DNA of 64,000 nt from Parasedimentitalea maritima (lineage in GTDB: Bacteria; Pseudomonadota; Alphaproteobacteria; Rhodobacterales; Rhodobacteraceae), in assembly GCF_005771405.1 (NCBI RefSeq), contig NZ_VAUA01000007.1, forward strand, positions 196,892-260,891, in the 5' to 3' direction. The notes below the pieces were generated by a model. That model saw only the letters and a program-made list of their open reading frames with translations, was not told the DNA's origin and made no database searches. Shown here in pieces: positions 47,262-57,263 of this stretch (positions are counted from its first letter, which is position 1; each line of letters begins with the position of its first letter). The position numbers and the translations under genes were made by a program.

Positions 47262-48662
47262 TTATGACAATGCGCGTTTTACGGCTGGGATGGTCCCCAG
47301 GATCAGCACATCAAAGGCCAGCACAGCCAGCAAGGTCAGGCCAACCAAGGGGAAGGCCAGCGAGGTGACGATGCAGATCAGTGCAGCGCCTTTCCAAAGC
47401 GGAAGGTCCGCTGGTGCCGGAGGGGCGGCAAGACGGCCAGCGCCAGAGGGTCGGCGTTTGATCCACATCACCACGCCTGACACGGAGACAAAAATCACTG
47501 ACAGGCAGAACACAGTGTTCAGGATGAGGTTCCACAACCCCATGTCGCCTTCGTGCAGCGCAATCCCAACGGCCATGCTTTTACCCATCAACGAATAGTC
47601 CGCAAAGCCAATATCGGCGAGGATCTTGCCGGTGTGCTGATCAATGTGAACAGTCCGGTCGCAGGTCGGGCAATCGCTGTCATTGCTCATGCTGTCTTGG
47701 TTGAGGGTCCAGACACCTGTTTCGCCACTGGGAAAATTGATCCGGAAACGTCCTTCATAGCCAAGCGCGCGCCCTAGCATGGCAATGCTATCGACGGTGG
47801 CAGGTACATCTGCGGGCAGGCCTTCTATGCCAGCATCAGAGCCAGACTCGGGCATCAGGGTTTGTTCCAGCGCCCAGGGAACATCCTTGATCGCGCCATG
47901 GTTCATATTGGCGTGAGTGTCGTCGGACAGCGGCACGTTCTCCCATTTCTCGGCAGGGAAGCTGCTCCAGGCCTGCACAAGTTTTTCACCCCAAATGCCA
48001 GTCCAGGACAGTCCGGACAGCAGGAACAACACTAAGACCAGTGAGATGTAGAACGCCGTCACCGCATGCAGGCTTTTCCATAGCGCGCGACCACGGGCCG
48101 CCAGATCCGGGACCAGAACGGCGCGTAGTCCGGTTGTGCGAGGCCACCAAAGGTACAGGCCTGTCAGGACCAGAACGATGCCCAATCCAGCGGCAATTTC
48201 AATCAAACGATCGCCGGTGTCCCCGATCAGAAGCGTGCCGTGAATGTCGTTGGCGAAGTCGTACCATCCAGCCTGGCGCACCCAGGAAGCGATCACTGTG
48301 GCATCATAGGGGTTTACTGCAACCAGATGCTGAACGCCTTCGGATTTGACACGAAATACAGAGGCACGATCAGCTTGTGCTGCGCCGATCCATTCCACCA
48401 GCGTGGCGACGGGCAAGGCGTTAAGCGCTGCCTGTGATTGTTGCTCAAGACTGAGCGCAACTCCGGTTGGGGTCACGGAAATATGCTCTCCATCACGACC
48501 CGAGAAAACCGCGATATACATCATCACCAAGCCGGTGACGGCCAGCATGATCAGGAAGGGGATAACATATAGGCCAGCGTAAAAGTGCCAGCGCCAGACG
48601 GTGAAGTAGAATTTTTCAGATAGCGATCGGGCTGGACCCGTGGTTTGGCTGTCGGTTGCCAT
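47262..48662 (-). CDS. PepSY-associated membrane protein (PiuB-like)
   Basis: The 466-residue product has four main hydrophobic segments (about residues 30-52, 155-180, 210-230 and 375-395) with a long periplasmic PepSY-containing loop (GMQ-type HISV..., HGTLLIGDTGDRLIEIAAGLGIVLVLTGLYLWWPR). This is the PepSY-TM family, often co-regulated with iron or copper acquisition. The conserved HGTLLxGxxG histidine motif is present. A DUF2946 gene lies upstream on the same strand. Confidence 0.85.
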   Translation of the reverse strand: MATDSQTTGPARSLSEKFYFTVWRWHFYAGLYVIPFLIMLAVTGLVMMYIAVFSGRDGEHISVTPTGVALSLEQQSQAALNALPVATLVEWIGAAQADRASVFRVKSEGVQHLVAVNPYDATVIASWVRQAGWYDFANDIHGTLLIGDTGDRLIEIAAGLGIVLVLTGLYLWWPRTTGLRAVLVPDLAARGRALWKSLHAVTAFYISLVLVLFLLSGLSWTGIWGEKLVQAWSSFPAEKWENVPLSDDTHANMNHGAIKDVPWALEQTLMPESGSDAGIEGLPADVPATVDSIAMLGRALGYEGRFRINFPSGETGVWTLNQDSMSNDSDCPTCDRTVHIDQHTGKILADIGFADYSLMGKSMAVGIALHEGDMGLWNLILNTVFCLSVIFVSVSGVVMWIKRRPSGAGRLAAPPAPADLPLWKGAALICIVTSLAFPLVGLTLLAVLAFDVLILGTIPAVKRALS

Positions 48663-48739
48663 TGGATGGTCTCTCCATATCGGAACAGGTGCCGGTCGCC
48701 TTGGACGCCGGACAAAAAGAATTTGGAATGTTCAGAAAA

Positions 48740-49096
48740 TCAGGAGAGTGCGGGCGGGCCGCGGGCATCGTAGCGCCAGTGGAACCCGGCGGTGTAATGG
48801 GTAAAGGGCTGGTCGTCCCAGCGGGCGGCAAGGAATGTGCCAAGTGTCAGAGCCGGGTCTGACACAGGGATCAGAGCGGCCGTCGTCAGAGAAAAGAACG
48901 GGCAGCTGCGATCGTCCATCTGTTCGGCGGGGGCCGTGTCTCCACCCAGATCGACCCACTGTTCTTGGGTGCCGTCGGTGGTACAGATTACCAGCAGTAC
49001 TTTGCCGTCATGACTGGTTGCAGGCATCCAGCCAGCCGGGATCATCCCGGCTAGCATGATTGCCACCAACACCAGATATGACAGCAAGCGCCCCAC
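48740..49096 (-). CDS. DUF2946 family protein
   Basis: The 118-residue product has a hydrophobic N-terminus ending in PAGWMP and then LLVICTTDGTQ, the hallmark of DUF2946. A cysteine-containing middle (DRSCPFF) and the C-terminal RGPPALS complete it. DUF2946 genes often sit next to TonB receptors or PepSY proteins for metal uptake, in line with the downstream PepSY gene. It starts 3 bp after the engB stop. Confidence 0.75.
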   Translation of the reverse strand: MGRLLSYLVLVAIMLAGMIPAGWMPATSHDGKVLLVICTTDGTQEQWVDLGGDTAPAEQMDDRSCPFFSLTTAALIPVSDPALTLGTFLAARWDDQPFTHYTAGFHWRYDARGPPALS

Positions 49097-49099
49097 AGG

Positions 49100-49750
49100 T
49101 TAGACTAAGCCAACTATGATCGAGCGCAGGGTGGCAATGCCATCGCCCTTTTCGGACGAGGTCAGCACCATTTCGGGATAAGCGGCCGGGTGGTTTGCCA
49201 GCTTGCTGCGTACTTGATCCAGCATCCGTGCCATGTCTTTTTCTTTGACCTTGTCGGCCTTGGTCAGCACGCACTGGAACGTCACAGCGGAACTGTCGAG
49301 CAGCGACATGATCTCTTCGTCCACTGGTTTGACCCCGTGGCGGGCGTCAATCAGCACGAAGGCCCGGCGCAGAGTTTGGCGGCCGGACAGATATTGTTTC
49401 AGCAGGCGTTGCCACTTTTCGACCACGGGCAGCGGCGCGTTGGCATAGCCATAGCCGGGGAGGTCGACCAGATAGTGGTCAGGCCCCTGGGTGAAATAGT
49501 TGATTTCCTGCGTGCGGCCCGGCGTGTTCGACGCCCGTGCCAGACCTTTGGTGCCGGTCAGCGCGTTGATCAGGCTGGACTTGCCAACATTGGAACGGCC
49601 TGCAAAACAGACCTCCATCCGGTCGGCTGGTGGCAGGCCGGACATGGCCACAACACCTTTGACAAACTCGGATTCGCCGGCAAACATCTTGCGGCCCTTT
49701 TCCGTTGTGAAGTCATCGGGCGTTTCGGCTAGGGTAAATTGGATTTGCAT
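49100..49750 (-). CDS. engB: Ribosome biogenesis GTP-binding protein EngB/YsxC
   Basis: The 216-residue product has the G1 motif GRSNVGKSSLINALTG, G2/G3 with PGRTQEINYF and DLPGYGYANAP, G4 LTKADK and a C-terminal S-SSEKGDGI segment. It assists large-subunit assembly. It overlaps the MOSC gene start by one base, with the order yidC-MOSC-engB typical of Rhodobacteraceae. Confidence 0.95.
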   Translation of the reverse strand: MQIQFTLAETPDDFTTEKGRKMFAGESEFVKGVVAMSGLPPADRMEVCFAGRSNVGKSSLINALTGTKGLARASNTPGRTQEINYFTQGPDHYLVDLPGYGYANAPLPVVEKWQRLLKQYLSGRQTLRRAFVLIDARHGVKPVDEEIMSLLDSSAVTFQCVLTKADKVKEKDMARMLDQVRSKLANHPAAYPEMVLTSSEKGDGIATLRSIIVGLV

Positions 49751-50487
49751 CAGAGCACCTCGAGTGTGTCGCCAAGGGCGACATCACCATCATTTTGGAC
49801 GACGGCAAGAATGCCGAAATCAGTATGACCCCAGTGTTCACGTAGGGCCTTAAGTGTGTTGGCGTCGCGTTCGCCTGTGTCCGGGTTGGCTTCGGTGGCG
49901 CGGCAACGGGTGATCCGGTCGATCACCTTCAGGCGGGCACCACCAATCTTCAACTCTTGGTCCACCCAATCAAATTCTTCGAAAGGAGTGGAGCCGTCAA
50001 TCCAGAGATTTCCGCGGAACCGGCGGGGATCAAGGTTCTGACCAAGTTTGTCCCCCAGTGCGTTCAGCGACGCCAGGGACATGATAGAGATTGCCGAAAC
50101 GTCTGCGTCTGCCATGCCACCCTTGGGTGATTTGATCAGCGTATGGGGAGCAGGACGTTCGGAGGGATAGATCGATGTGATCCAGTCGACCAGTTTGGCG
50201 CTGTCCGCAGAGGGATCGATGGTGAGATCATCCTGTTTAGGATGTCTCAGCGTGATCAGGTCACCATCAGTGACAGCAGTTACAGCCATCAGTTCTGGTC
50301 CGAAACAGCCACGAGCGAAGTTGCGGCAGTGTTGCCACTCGCCAGTATCCGTGGCTTTCCCGGTCAACAATGCCCAAGCTCTATCCAAAGGCAAAGGCCC
50401 GCCTTCATTCAGGCGGACCTCTGTAAGTGGTTCGGCCCCGATCCCTTTGATCGGGTGCCGCCACATCTGTGCAATTTTGCTTGTCAT
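49750..50487 (-). CDS. MOSC domain-containing protein
   Basis: The 245-residue product has an N-terminal MOSC beta-barrel region (IAQMWRHPIKGIGAEPLTEVRLNEGGPLPLDRAWAL) and the MOSC core with CRATEANPDTGERD, containing the conserved cysteine. MOSC proteins transfer sulfur or bind molybdenum cofactor; partners are unknown here. Overlaps yidC by 4 bp. Confidence 0.88.
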   Translation of the reverse strand: MTSKIAQMWRHPIKGIGAEPLTEVRLNEGGPLPLDRAWALLTGKATDTGEWQHCRNFARGCFGPELMAVTAVTDGDLITLRHPKQDDLTIDPSADSAKLVDWITSIYPSERPAPHTLIKSPKGGMADADVSAISIMSLASLNALGDKLGQNLDPRRFRGNLWIDGSTPFEEFDWVDQELKIGGARLKVIDRITRCRATEANPDTGERDANTLKALREHWGHTDFGILAVVQNDGDVALGDTLEVL

Positions 50488-52298
50488 TTTTTATCCGTCT
50501 TAGGCGTTTTCTTAAAGCCCGACTTGATATTGCCGAAAATGTCCGGGGTATAACCCTGACTGCGCATGATCAGATATTGCTGAGTGAACGTGATCGTGTT
50601 GTTGGCGATCCAGTAGACAACCAGACCCGACGCAAACCCGCCCAGCATGAACATGAACACCCATGGCATCCAGGCAAAGATCATCTGCTGAGTTGGGTCA
50701 GTGGGGGCAGGGTTCAGCTTTTGCTGCAGGAACATCGAGATACCCAGCAACAGCGGCAGAATACCGATGAAGACTAGTGCCACAATGGTTCCTGCTTCTG
50801 GTCCAGCCCAAGGTAGGACGCCAAACAGGTTCATGATCGAGGTTGGGTCAGGTGCACTGAGATCCTGGAAGGGACCAAAGAACGGTGCGTGACGCAGTTC
50901 GATTGTGACAAAAATCACCTTGTACAGCGAGAAGAAGATCGGGATCTGCAGCAGGATTGGCAGGCAGCCCGCAGCGGGGTTTACCTTTTCCTTCTTGTAC
51001 AGCTCCATCATGCCTTTCTGAACCGCCTGACGGTCGTCGCCGGCTTTCTTCTTCAGCTCTTCCATCTGCGGCTGCAGTTCCTTCATCTTCGCCATCGAGA
51101 CGTAGGATTTGTAAGCCAGCGGGAATAGGATTGCCTTGATGATCAGGGTCAGGCCGATGATCGACCAACCCATGTTGCCAATCAGTTGGTTCAGGTTGTG
51201 CAGCAACCAGAAGATCGGCTTGGTCAGCATGAAGAACCAGCCCCAGTCGATGCTGTCGATGAATCCAGCAACGCCACCTGCTTCGTATTCGCGGATGGTG
51301 GCCCATTCCTTGGCACCGGCAAACAGCTGCGTGGTGACTTCGGAAGATTGGCCGGCTGCAAGGGTGACGGTCGGCAGCACGATGTCTGTTTGATAGATAT
51401 CGCGGCGGTCGTCGTATTTGGCGATAGATTTGAACGCTTGGCCTGATTCTGGGATCAGTGTCGACATCCAGAAGTGATCAGTGAAGCCAATCCAGCCACT
51501 TTCGGCAACCTGGGTGACCTCAGCCTTGCCTTCACGTGGGTCCACGTCGAAATCAGGCATGCTGCTGTAATCGGTTTCTGTCAGCTCGCCATCTGCCATG
51601 CCAACAACACCTTCGTGCAGGATGAAGAAGTTCTTCAGCTCTGCCGGCTCACCGTGACGCGCAAGGGTGCCATAGGGCGCCAGCGCAACGGTGCTGTCCG
51701 AGGTGTTTTCAACCGATTGGGTGACTTCGAACATATAGTCTTCGTCGATGGCGATGGTGCGCGAGAAGGTCAGGCCTTTGCCGTTGTCCCAGGTCATGGT
51801 GACCGGGGTGTCTGGGGTCAGTGTGTTGTCGCCCTGTGGCTGCCAGATGGTATTGGCACCCGGAACCTCGTCCGGTGCTAGACCTGCACCCGGAGCCCAG
51901 CCATAGAGCGCGTAGTAAGCGCCCGGCTCTCCCACTGGGGACAGCATTTTGACGATTTCGGCGTCATCTTCGATCGAGACGCGGTAATCTTTCAGCGACA
52001 GATCGTCGATGCGGCCACCCTGCAGCGAGATGCTGCCGGACAGGCGAGGTGTGTCGATGTCGATACGGGGTGCCTTGGGCGCTTCGGCCTCGGCAGTCTG
52101 TGCCGTCGCGGCGGCATCAGTAGCTGCAGTGCCACCAACCACTGGGGCGCCGGCGGTATCGCCTGTTGCCACAGTTTCGTTCACCGCAGGCTCAACGACG
52201 GGTGCCGGCTCTGGTGGTGGGAAAAAGGTATACCAACCAAGAATCACCAAAAAGCTGAGGACGGTCGCGAGTATTAGATTTTTGTTCTGGTCGTCCAT
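50484..52298 (-). CDS. yidC: Membrane protein insertase YidC
   Basis: The 604-residue product has an N-terminal membrane anchor (NLILATVLSFLVILGWYTF), a large periplasmic domain, and the conserved C-terminal core with LTLIIKAILFPLAYKSYVSMAKMKELQPQMEELK and the substrate groove. I chose ATG at 52298 (MDDQNKN); the frame is open 20 codons further without a ribosome-binding site. It inserts membrane proteins alone or with Sec. The distance from rnpA (about 4.5 kb) is larger than in many bacteria because other genes intervene. Confidence 0.97.
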   Translation of the reverse strand: MDDQNKNLILATVLSFLVILGWYTFFPPPEPAPVVEPAVNETVATGDTAGAPVVGGTAATDAAATAQTAEAEAPKAPRIDIDTPRLSGSISLQGGRIDDLSLKDYRVSIEDDAEIVKMLSPVGEPGAYYALYGWAPGAGLAPDEVPGANTIWQPQGDNTLTPDTPVTMTWDNGKGLTFSRTIAIDEDYMFEVTQSVENTSDSTVALAPYGTLARHGEPAELKNFFILHEGVVGMADGELTETDYSSMPDFDVDPREGKAEVTQVAESGWIGFTDHFWMSTLIPESGQAFKSIAKYDDRRDIYQTDIVLPTVTLAAGQSSEVTTQLFAGAKEWATIREYEAGGVAGFIDSIDWGWFFMLTKPIFWLLHNLNQLIGNMGWSIIGLTLIIKAILFPLAYKSYVSMAKMKELQPQMEELKKKAGDDRQAVQKGMMELYKKEKVNPAAGCLPILLQIPIFFSLYKVIFVTIELRHAPFFGPFQDLSAPDPTSIMNLFGVLPWAGPEAGTIVALVFIGILPLLLGISMFLQQKLNPAPTDPTQQMIFAWMPWVFMFMLGGFASGLVVYWIANNTITFTQQYLIMRSQGYTPDIFGNIKSGFKKTPKTDKK

Positions 52299-52421
52299 TT
52301 GGGACTGCCACCTTGTACAGGGAATGACAGGGTGTGGTTCAACAGAGATGGACCCCAAAGGTCAAGCAGATTCGGGAGGATCGGGGCGTCAATACGCCCC
52401 AATTGGTAAATTCAGCCGCTG

Positions 52422-53966
52422 TTAGCTGCGCTGTTTGCCAATTGCGGGGGCGTCCTGCAGTTTTGCCTGATGGGCAGTGATCCAGTCCAGTGTCTGGTCA
52501 AATGGCATCGGGCGACCAATGCCAAAGCCCTGCACATGGTCACAGCCAAGCTGCGCCAACAGCGCGTGTTCGCCCACGGTTTCCACACCTTCGGCCAGGG
52601 TTTCCAGCTCCAGCCGCTCGGCCATCGTCAGAATGGCACCGATCAGTTTTTGCTGTTCCGGGTCGCGATCAGCTTTCATCACAAAAGACCGGTCGATTTT
52701 GATGCGCGAGATGTTGAAGCGGCGTACCGAGGCAATCGAGGCATGGCCTGTGCCGAAGTCATCCAGATCAATCTGGCAGCCCAGAGTTCCAAGGCCAGAG
52801 ATATTGCGGGTGATCACATCATCGGGGGAATCGCTGACAACAGTTTCAAGGATTTCAACCGAGAGCCGTTCCGGAGCCAGATCAAACCGTTCCATTTCCC
52901 ATTTGACGCGGTCCACCAGACCAGGGTTCTGCAATTCATCAGTAGCAAAGTTGACACCAACGGTAGGGACATCCACTCCGGCGGCATCCCAGGCCTTAAG
53001 AGCCGTCAGCGCGTGATACAGCATTACCTGGCTGAGACGTTCCATCAATCCAGCCTCTTCCAAGGCAGGCAGGAAGGTGGAGGGCGGGATCATGCCATGT
53101 ACAGGGTGCGACCAGCGGGCCAGTGCCTCAAATCCAGTTACTTTACCGGTGTCGGTTGAAATCTGCGGCTGGAACCAGGGCTGAATTTGACCACCTTCCA
53201 GTGCTGTGGCGGCATCTTCACGCAGATCGCTGCGCGCCTTGGTGCGGCGGTGAATGTCGGCGCTATAGGCACGAATACCTGATGGTCCGTTATGCTGCGC
53301 ATCGCCCAACGCGGCGGTGGAGGCTGATAACCAGTCCGAGGGACTGTTTCCTGGGGCGCGGTTACGCATGCAGAAGCCAACCGAACAGGACAGGTAAATC
53401 GAGGCGCCATCCAGCGAAATGGGCTCTTCTAGTGCGGCCTGCAACCGGCCGGCCAGTTGCACGGTGAGCTCAAGGTCTAGCTGTTGTACCGGCATCAGGC
53501 AGATTCCGAATTTACTATCGCCAATCCGGGCAACGGTGTCGTTGTCACGAAGTGTCGCAACGATTCGTTCGCCGCAACGTTGCAACGCCGCATCTCCGGC
53601 GGATTGACCATGCCGCGTGACCAGTTCCTTGTATTCGTCAATTTCCAAAACCAGGGTGGCAGATCTCAGGCCGGTGTCATCGGTGCCGTAGTAGACCCGC
53701 TCAAGCTCCATTTCGAAACCTTCACGCAACAACATGCCAGTGACGCTATCACGCGGAATGTATGACATCTTGGAATTGCCAAAAGCACCCATGGCGGCAA
53801 ACACGATCGGTAGCCCCAGTGCGACACTCAGCAATGCAACCTCACCGCCCAGCCAGAACATGGCAAGGGTCAGTGCTGGTATAAATGCAAGAACCGGAGG
53901 GCCAAGCAGGACCGGAGCGATCTTGCTACGAATTCGCATCAGTCGACCTGAATTCGGATTGAGCAT
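52422..53966 (-). CDS. EAL-domain cyclic-di-GMP phosphodiesterase with degenerate GGDEF
   Basis: The 514-residue product has two membrane helices (about residues 17-60), a GGDEF-like domain whose catalytic motif has become IGDSKF, and an EAL domain. The latter keeps GFEALARW, the DDFGTG loop, and LAEGVET. The EAL residues suggest active c-di-GMP hydrolysis, while the GGDEF part is probably regulatory. It may influence motility or biofilm formation. Confidence 0.93.
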   Translation of the reverse strand: MLNPNSGRLMRIRSKIAPVLLGPPVLAFIPALTLAMFWLGGEVALLSVALGLPIVFAAMGAFGNSKMSYIPRDSVTGMLLREGFEMELERVYYGTDDTGLRSATLVLEIDEYKELVTRHGQSAGDAALQRCGERIVATLRDNDTVARIGDSKFGICLMPVQQLDLELTVQLAGRLQAALEEPISLDGASIYLSCSVGFCMRNRAPGNSPSDWLSASTAALGDAQHNGPSGIRAYSADIHRRTKARSDLREDAATALEGGQIQPWFQPQISTDTGKVTGFEALARWSHPVHGMIPPSTFLPALEEAGLMERLSQVMLYHALTALKAWDAAGVDVPTVGVNFATDELQNPGLVDRVKWEMERFDLAPERLSVEILETVVSDSPDDVITRNISGLGTLGCQIDLDDFGTGHASIASVRRFNISRIKIDRSFVMKADRDPEQQKLIGAILTMAERLELETLAEGVETVGEHALLAQLGCDHVQGFGIGRPMPFDQTLDWITAHQAKLQDAPAIGKQRS

Positions 53967-54036
53967 GAAATGACCTTTCGCCTAAACGCACCTTACGCGC
54001 TAATAGGAGAATAGGGTCGTTGGTCTGACTCGACCG

Positions 54037-54933
54037 TTAACGCAGGACGGGAATTTCACCGAAATTTGTATCGGATTCGGTTTTTTTTCGTTCCAGACCC
54101 AAGAAATCAAATAATTTGGGGTCCAACAGGTGCGAAGGGCGGGCATTCATCAGAGCGCGGAACATCACTTGGCGGCGCCCGGGACTGTTTGATTCCCATC
54201 CATCGAGAATCTGTTTGACCTGCTGACGCTGCAACCCGTCCTGACTGCCACACAGATCACAGGGGATGATCGGATAGTTCATTGAACGGGCAAACTTTTC
54301 ACAATCAGCCTCGGCGACATGCGCCAGGGGTCTGTAAACAAACAGATCGCCCTCTTCATTAATCAACTTGGGGGGCATCGTGGCCAAACGACCGCCATGA
54401 AACAGGTTCATGAAAAAGGTTTCCAGAATGTCATCCCGGTGATGGCCCAGCACCACAGCAGAACACCCTTCTTCGCGGGCAACACGGTACAGGTTACCCC
54501 GGCGCAGGCGCGAGCACAGCGCACAGAACGTGCGACCAGCTGGAACCTTGTCCATCACCACGCTGTAGGTGTCCTGATATTCGATTCGGTGCGGCACGCC
54601 CATTTTTTCGAGAAATTCAGGCAAAACAGTTGCCGGAAATCCGGGTTGCCCCTGATCCAGGTTGCAGGCCAAAAGATCAACCGGCAGTAGTCCGCGCCAT
54701 TTCAGCTCATACAGGACTGCCAGCAAGGTATAACTGTCTTTACCGCCAGACAGGCAGACCAGCCACTTCTGCGGCTTGGCATCCGGGTCGCGGGCACCTT
54801 GTTCGATCATACCGTACTGTTCAATAGCCTCGCGTGTATAGCGCACAATACGCTTGCGCAGCTTTTTGAACCCGGTGGTCGAGGGAGCGCCGGCAAACAG
54901 CGGGTGGATATCGTCAAGGTCTGTATCAAGCAT
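54037..54933 (-). CDS. ttcA: tRNA 2-thiocytidine(32) synthetase TtcA
   Basis: The 298-residue product has the PP-loop SGGKDS (residues 62-67) for ATP, and two CxxC pairs (CALCSR and CDLCGSQ), as in the Fe-S-dependent TtcA family. It thiolates C32 of tRNAs. It ends about 70 bp from the EAL gene. Confidence 0.95.
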   Translation of the reverse strand: MLDTDLDDIHPLFAGAPSTTGFKKLRKRIVRYTREAIEQYGMIEQGARDPDAKPQKWLVCLSGGKDSYTLLAVLYELKWRGLLPVDLLACNLDQGQPGFPATVLPEFLEKMGVPHRIEYQDTYSVVMDKVPAGRTFCALCSRLRRGNLYRVAREEGCSAVVLGHHRDDILETFFMNLFHGGRLATMPPKLINEEGDLFVYRPLAHVAEADCEKFARSMNYPIIPCDLCGSQDGLQRQQVKQILDGWESNSPGRRQVMFRALMNARPSHLLDPKLFDFLGLERKKTESDTNFGEIPVLR

Positions 54934-55124
54934 GTCGGCCCCCTAGCGTTTGGGGGGCGTTTTGCCAAGAAAAAACCAGCTTGGGTAGGTCTTACTTCCA
55001 CAAAGCTGCACTACGGTTGTTGGTGTTGAGTTGAGCTAGCGCAAGGTCGATCAGTTTATGGCTGTGCTAGCCAGTCGCAACAGCAGTGCAATCCTGCGTT
55101 TGTGTCCGTGTTCAGGTGACCCTT

Positions 55125-55616
55125 ATGAAACGAATTTCTTCTTATCTGTTTTTGATGGCTTTTGCAGCTGCCCCGGTCTTGGCCGAGAACATCACTGTCG
55201 ATCTCTCACAGGGGATGAAACACGATGTGAACCAGGTCACCGACCCGATGGCGACAGCGGCGACGGGTATGTTTCGCTTTGATCCACCGCTGGTTCAGCT
55301 TGAGCCAGGTGAAGCCCTGGTGTTTCTGAATAGCCGTGGTCAGCACACCGTTCATTCGGTGCCACAACTTTGGCCTGCGGACAGAGATCCGGTTGCCATT
55401 TCCAACAAGCCGAGGGTCGAAGTGCAATTCGACGAACCGGGCGTCTATGGGCTGCGCTGCAACCGGCACGGGCAATACGGTATGGCCATGCTTGTTGTTG
55501 TTGGCGACGGCGGTGGGGTGACCAGTATTGATGCAGAAGTTGAAGAGATGCGGGCGCATAAGAAGGAAAAACAAGCGTTTCTTGATCTGTTTGCTGCGCA
55601 TCTAGCTGGCAACTGA
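55125..55616 (+). CDS. Cupredoxin (pseudoazurin-like type 1 copper protein)
   Basis: The 163-residue product has a signal peptide (KRISSYLFLMAFAAAPVLAE). The type 1 copper ligands are visible: histidine in GQHTVHSV, then C, H and M in LRCNRHGQYGMAM. It is likely a periplasmic electron carrier. Partner enzymes such as a nitrite reductase are not in the window. A start at 55086 is possible, but the ATG at 55125 gives the signal peptide directly. Confidence 0.85.
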   Translation: MKRISSYLFLMAFAAAPVLAENITVDLSQGMKHDVNQVTDPMATAATGMFRFDPPLVQLEPGEALVFLNSRGQHTVHSVPQLWPADRDPVAISNKPRVEVQFDEPGVYGLRCNRHGQYGMAMLVVVGDGGGVTSIDAEVEEMRAHKKEKQAFLDLFAAHLAGN

Positions 55617-55783
55617 GCCAACCCTCTTATCCATGATTGCTCAGGGTGATCCGAGGCGAGCAGTGCCCAGAAATGCGGTGCACTGTACCCGTGTGGGACT
55701 GGCCGCTATCCGGATGGGACCTACGTCTTGTTCGGGGAAGTACTTACTCTGGTTTTGCAACTGCGTTACATACGAGGCCAAGC

Positions 55784-56530
55784 ATGAGTGAGAAGCAAAC
55801 AAGCCGCGCCGCATTGTTGAATGCCTTTGACAAAGTGTTTGTTATCAATCTGCCAAACCGCAAAGATCGACGGCTCGGTATCGATCAACAGCTGAAATCA
55901 GTGGGGTTGGGGTTGGGGCACCCGGATGTGTGTCTTTTTCCTGCAGTCAGACCCAGACGCAAACTTGGCTTTCCATCCATTGGCACGCGCGGCTGTTTTC
56001 TGAGCCACATTGGGGTTTTGGAACAAGCGATATCGATGAATTTGAAACGATTTCTGGTGCTGGAAGATGACGCGGATTTTTCAGACAACTTCTCGCTTCG
56101 GTTCAGAGAGGTGTCGCGATACTTGAAGCAAATTGATTGGGATATGGTCTATGGGCATATGCCAGCGGGGGTCCCAAAGCCCGATTTCAAACAAAGAATG
56201 CGAATCGCATTGGTCGCGCCGGATGCCGCAATTGAATGTTTGCATTTCTATGGGGTTTCCGGGCGGTGCGCGGTAAAGGCATTGCCCTACCTGAAGAACA
56301 TTCTGCAGCGCCCTGCTGGCGATCCGCGTGGCGGCGCGATGCATGTTGATGGTGCCTACTCCTGGTTTCGCAAAAGTCATCCGGAATTGGTGACAGTGGC
56401 GGTTGACCCGCCGCTAGCTGTGCAGCGCCCCTCACGGTCCGACATTCATGACCTGCAGTGGTTTGACCGTCAAAAGTTGCTTCGACCAATGACTAATTTA
56501 GCGCGCCGTCTAAAACGGAGTGTTGCTTAG
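55784..56530 (+). CDS. Glycosyltransferase family 25
   Basis: The 248-residue product begins FDKVFVINLPNRKDRR and has GTRGCFLSHIGVLEQAI and the FLVLEDDADFSDNF acidic motif, typical of GT25 (LPS-type beta-galactosyl) transferases. The acceptor is unknown. GAGG supports ATG at 55784. Convergent with yidD by a 4-bp overlap. Confidence 0.9.
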   Translation: MSEKQTSRAALLNAFDKVFVINLPNRKDRRLGIDQQLKSVGLGLGHPDVCLFPAVRPRRKLGFPSIGTRGCFLSHIGVLEQAISMNLKRFLVLEDDADFSDNFSLRFREVSRYLKQIDWDMVYGHMPAGVPKPDFKQRMRIALVAPDAAIECLHFYGVSGRCAVKALPYLKNILQRPAGDPRGGAMHVDGAYSWFRKSHPELVTVAVDPPLAVQRPSRSDIHDLQWFDRQKLLRPMTNLARRLKRSVA

Positions 56531-56769
56531 GGCGCTGGTGGGTCGTTCTTATCAGGGACAGGATCATAGCCATCGCGTCCTAAGGGGTGACAACGCCCGA
56601 TACGTTTGGCGGCCAGCCAGCTGCCCTTGAACGCACCATGCTTTTCAAGGGCTTCTAGCGCGTAGGCCGAACATGTCGGTTGATAACGGCAGTTGAAGCC
56701 AACCCAGGGGCTGAAGATCAGCCGATAGGCCCGTACGGGCAGGGCGATGATATGGGCCAGCGGGTTCAT
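56527..56769 (-). CDS. yidD: Membrane protein insertion efficiency factor YidD
   Basis: The 80-residue product has ALPVRAYRLIFSPWVGFNCRYQPTCSAYALEALEKHGAFKGSWLAAKRIGRCHPLGRDGYDPVPD, the complete YidD signature with three conserved cysteines. It lies between yidC and rnpA in many bacteria; here it is next to rnpA. Confidence 0.95.
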   Translation of the reverse strand: MNPLAHIIALPVRAYRLIFSPWVGFNCRYQPTCSAYALEALEKHGAFKGSWLAAKRIGRCHPLGRDGYDPVPDKNDPPAP

Positions 56770-56809
56770 GAGAGGATAAATAGGGGCGCCAACAGGAACA
56801 GGAAAGAGA

Positions 56810-57136
56810 TCAGCGGTGAATTTTCTTCAACGCATAGAGGAAATCGCCCTGCAGGTCTTCAAAAGGCCGATTGGCGGTTTCCTTGGCGCGTCCGATCAGA
56901 ACATAGTCCCAACCGGGCAGGCCATGCTCGGCCAGATTTAGCCGCGCTACTTCACGCAACCGACGTTTGGCACGATTGCGGGCCACGGCATTGCCGACTT
57001 TCTTGGAACAGGTAAACCCAACCCGAATCCCATCACCATCGCCGCGATTGCGACCCTGCACCATCATGCCTTTGCTGCCTTGCCGACGGGCGCGGGCAGC
57101 AGCAAGGAATTCGCTGCGTTTGGAGAGTACCTGCAT
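56810..57136 (-). CDS. rnpA: Ribonuclease P protein component
   Basis: The 108-residue product has the RnpA signature RVGFTCSKKVGNAVARNRAKRRLREVARL. It supports RNase P in tRNA 5' maturation. Lies downstream of rpmH, as usual. Confidence 0.96.
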   Translation of the reverse strand: MQVLSKRSEFLAAARARRQGSKGMMVQGRNRGDGDGIRVGFTCSKKVGNAVARNRAKRRLREVARLNLAEHGLPGWDYVLIGRAKETANRPFEDLQGDFLYALKKIHR

Positions 57137-57177
57137 ATTGACCTATGGCAATTGAAAGAGGCGATGGACAAACGGAA

Positions 57178-57233
57178 ACCGCCGGAGGCGTTTCCCAAGG
57201 GTGGCAATGCCATCCGTGGGGGCCTCCGGCGGT
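57178..57233. repeat. Long inverted repeat between rpmH and rnpA
   Basis: ACCGCCGGAGGC and GCCTCCGGCGGT form a perfect 12-bp stem around a 32-nt loop that itself contains smaller stems. Between rpmH and rnpA on the transcribed strand, it probably acts as an mRNA processing or attenuation element. Confidence 0.6.
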
Positions 57234-57263
57234 CTAAAATCCGTCAGAAAACTGAGTGCGCGT

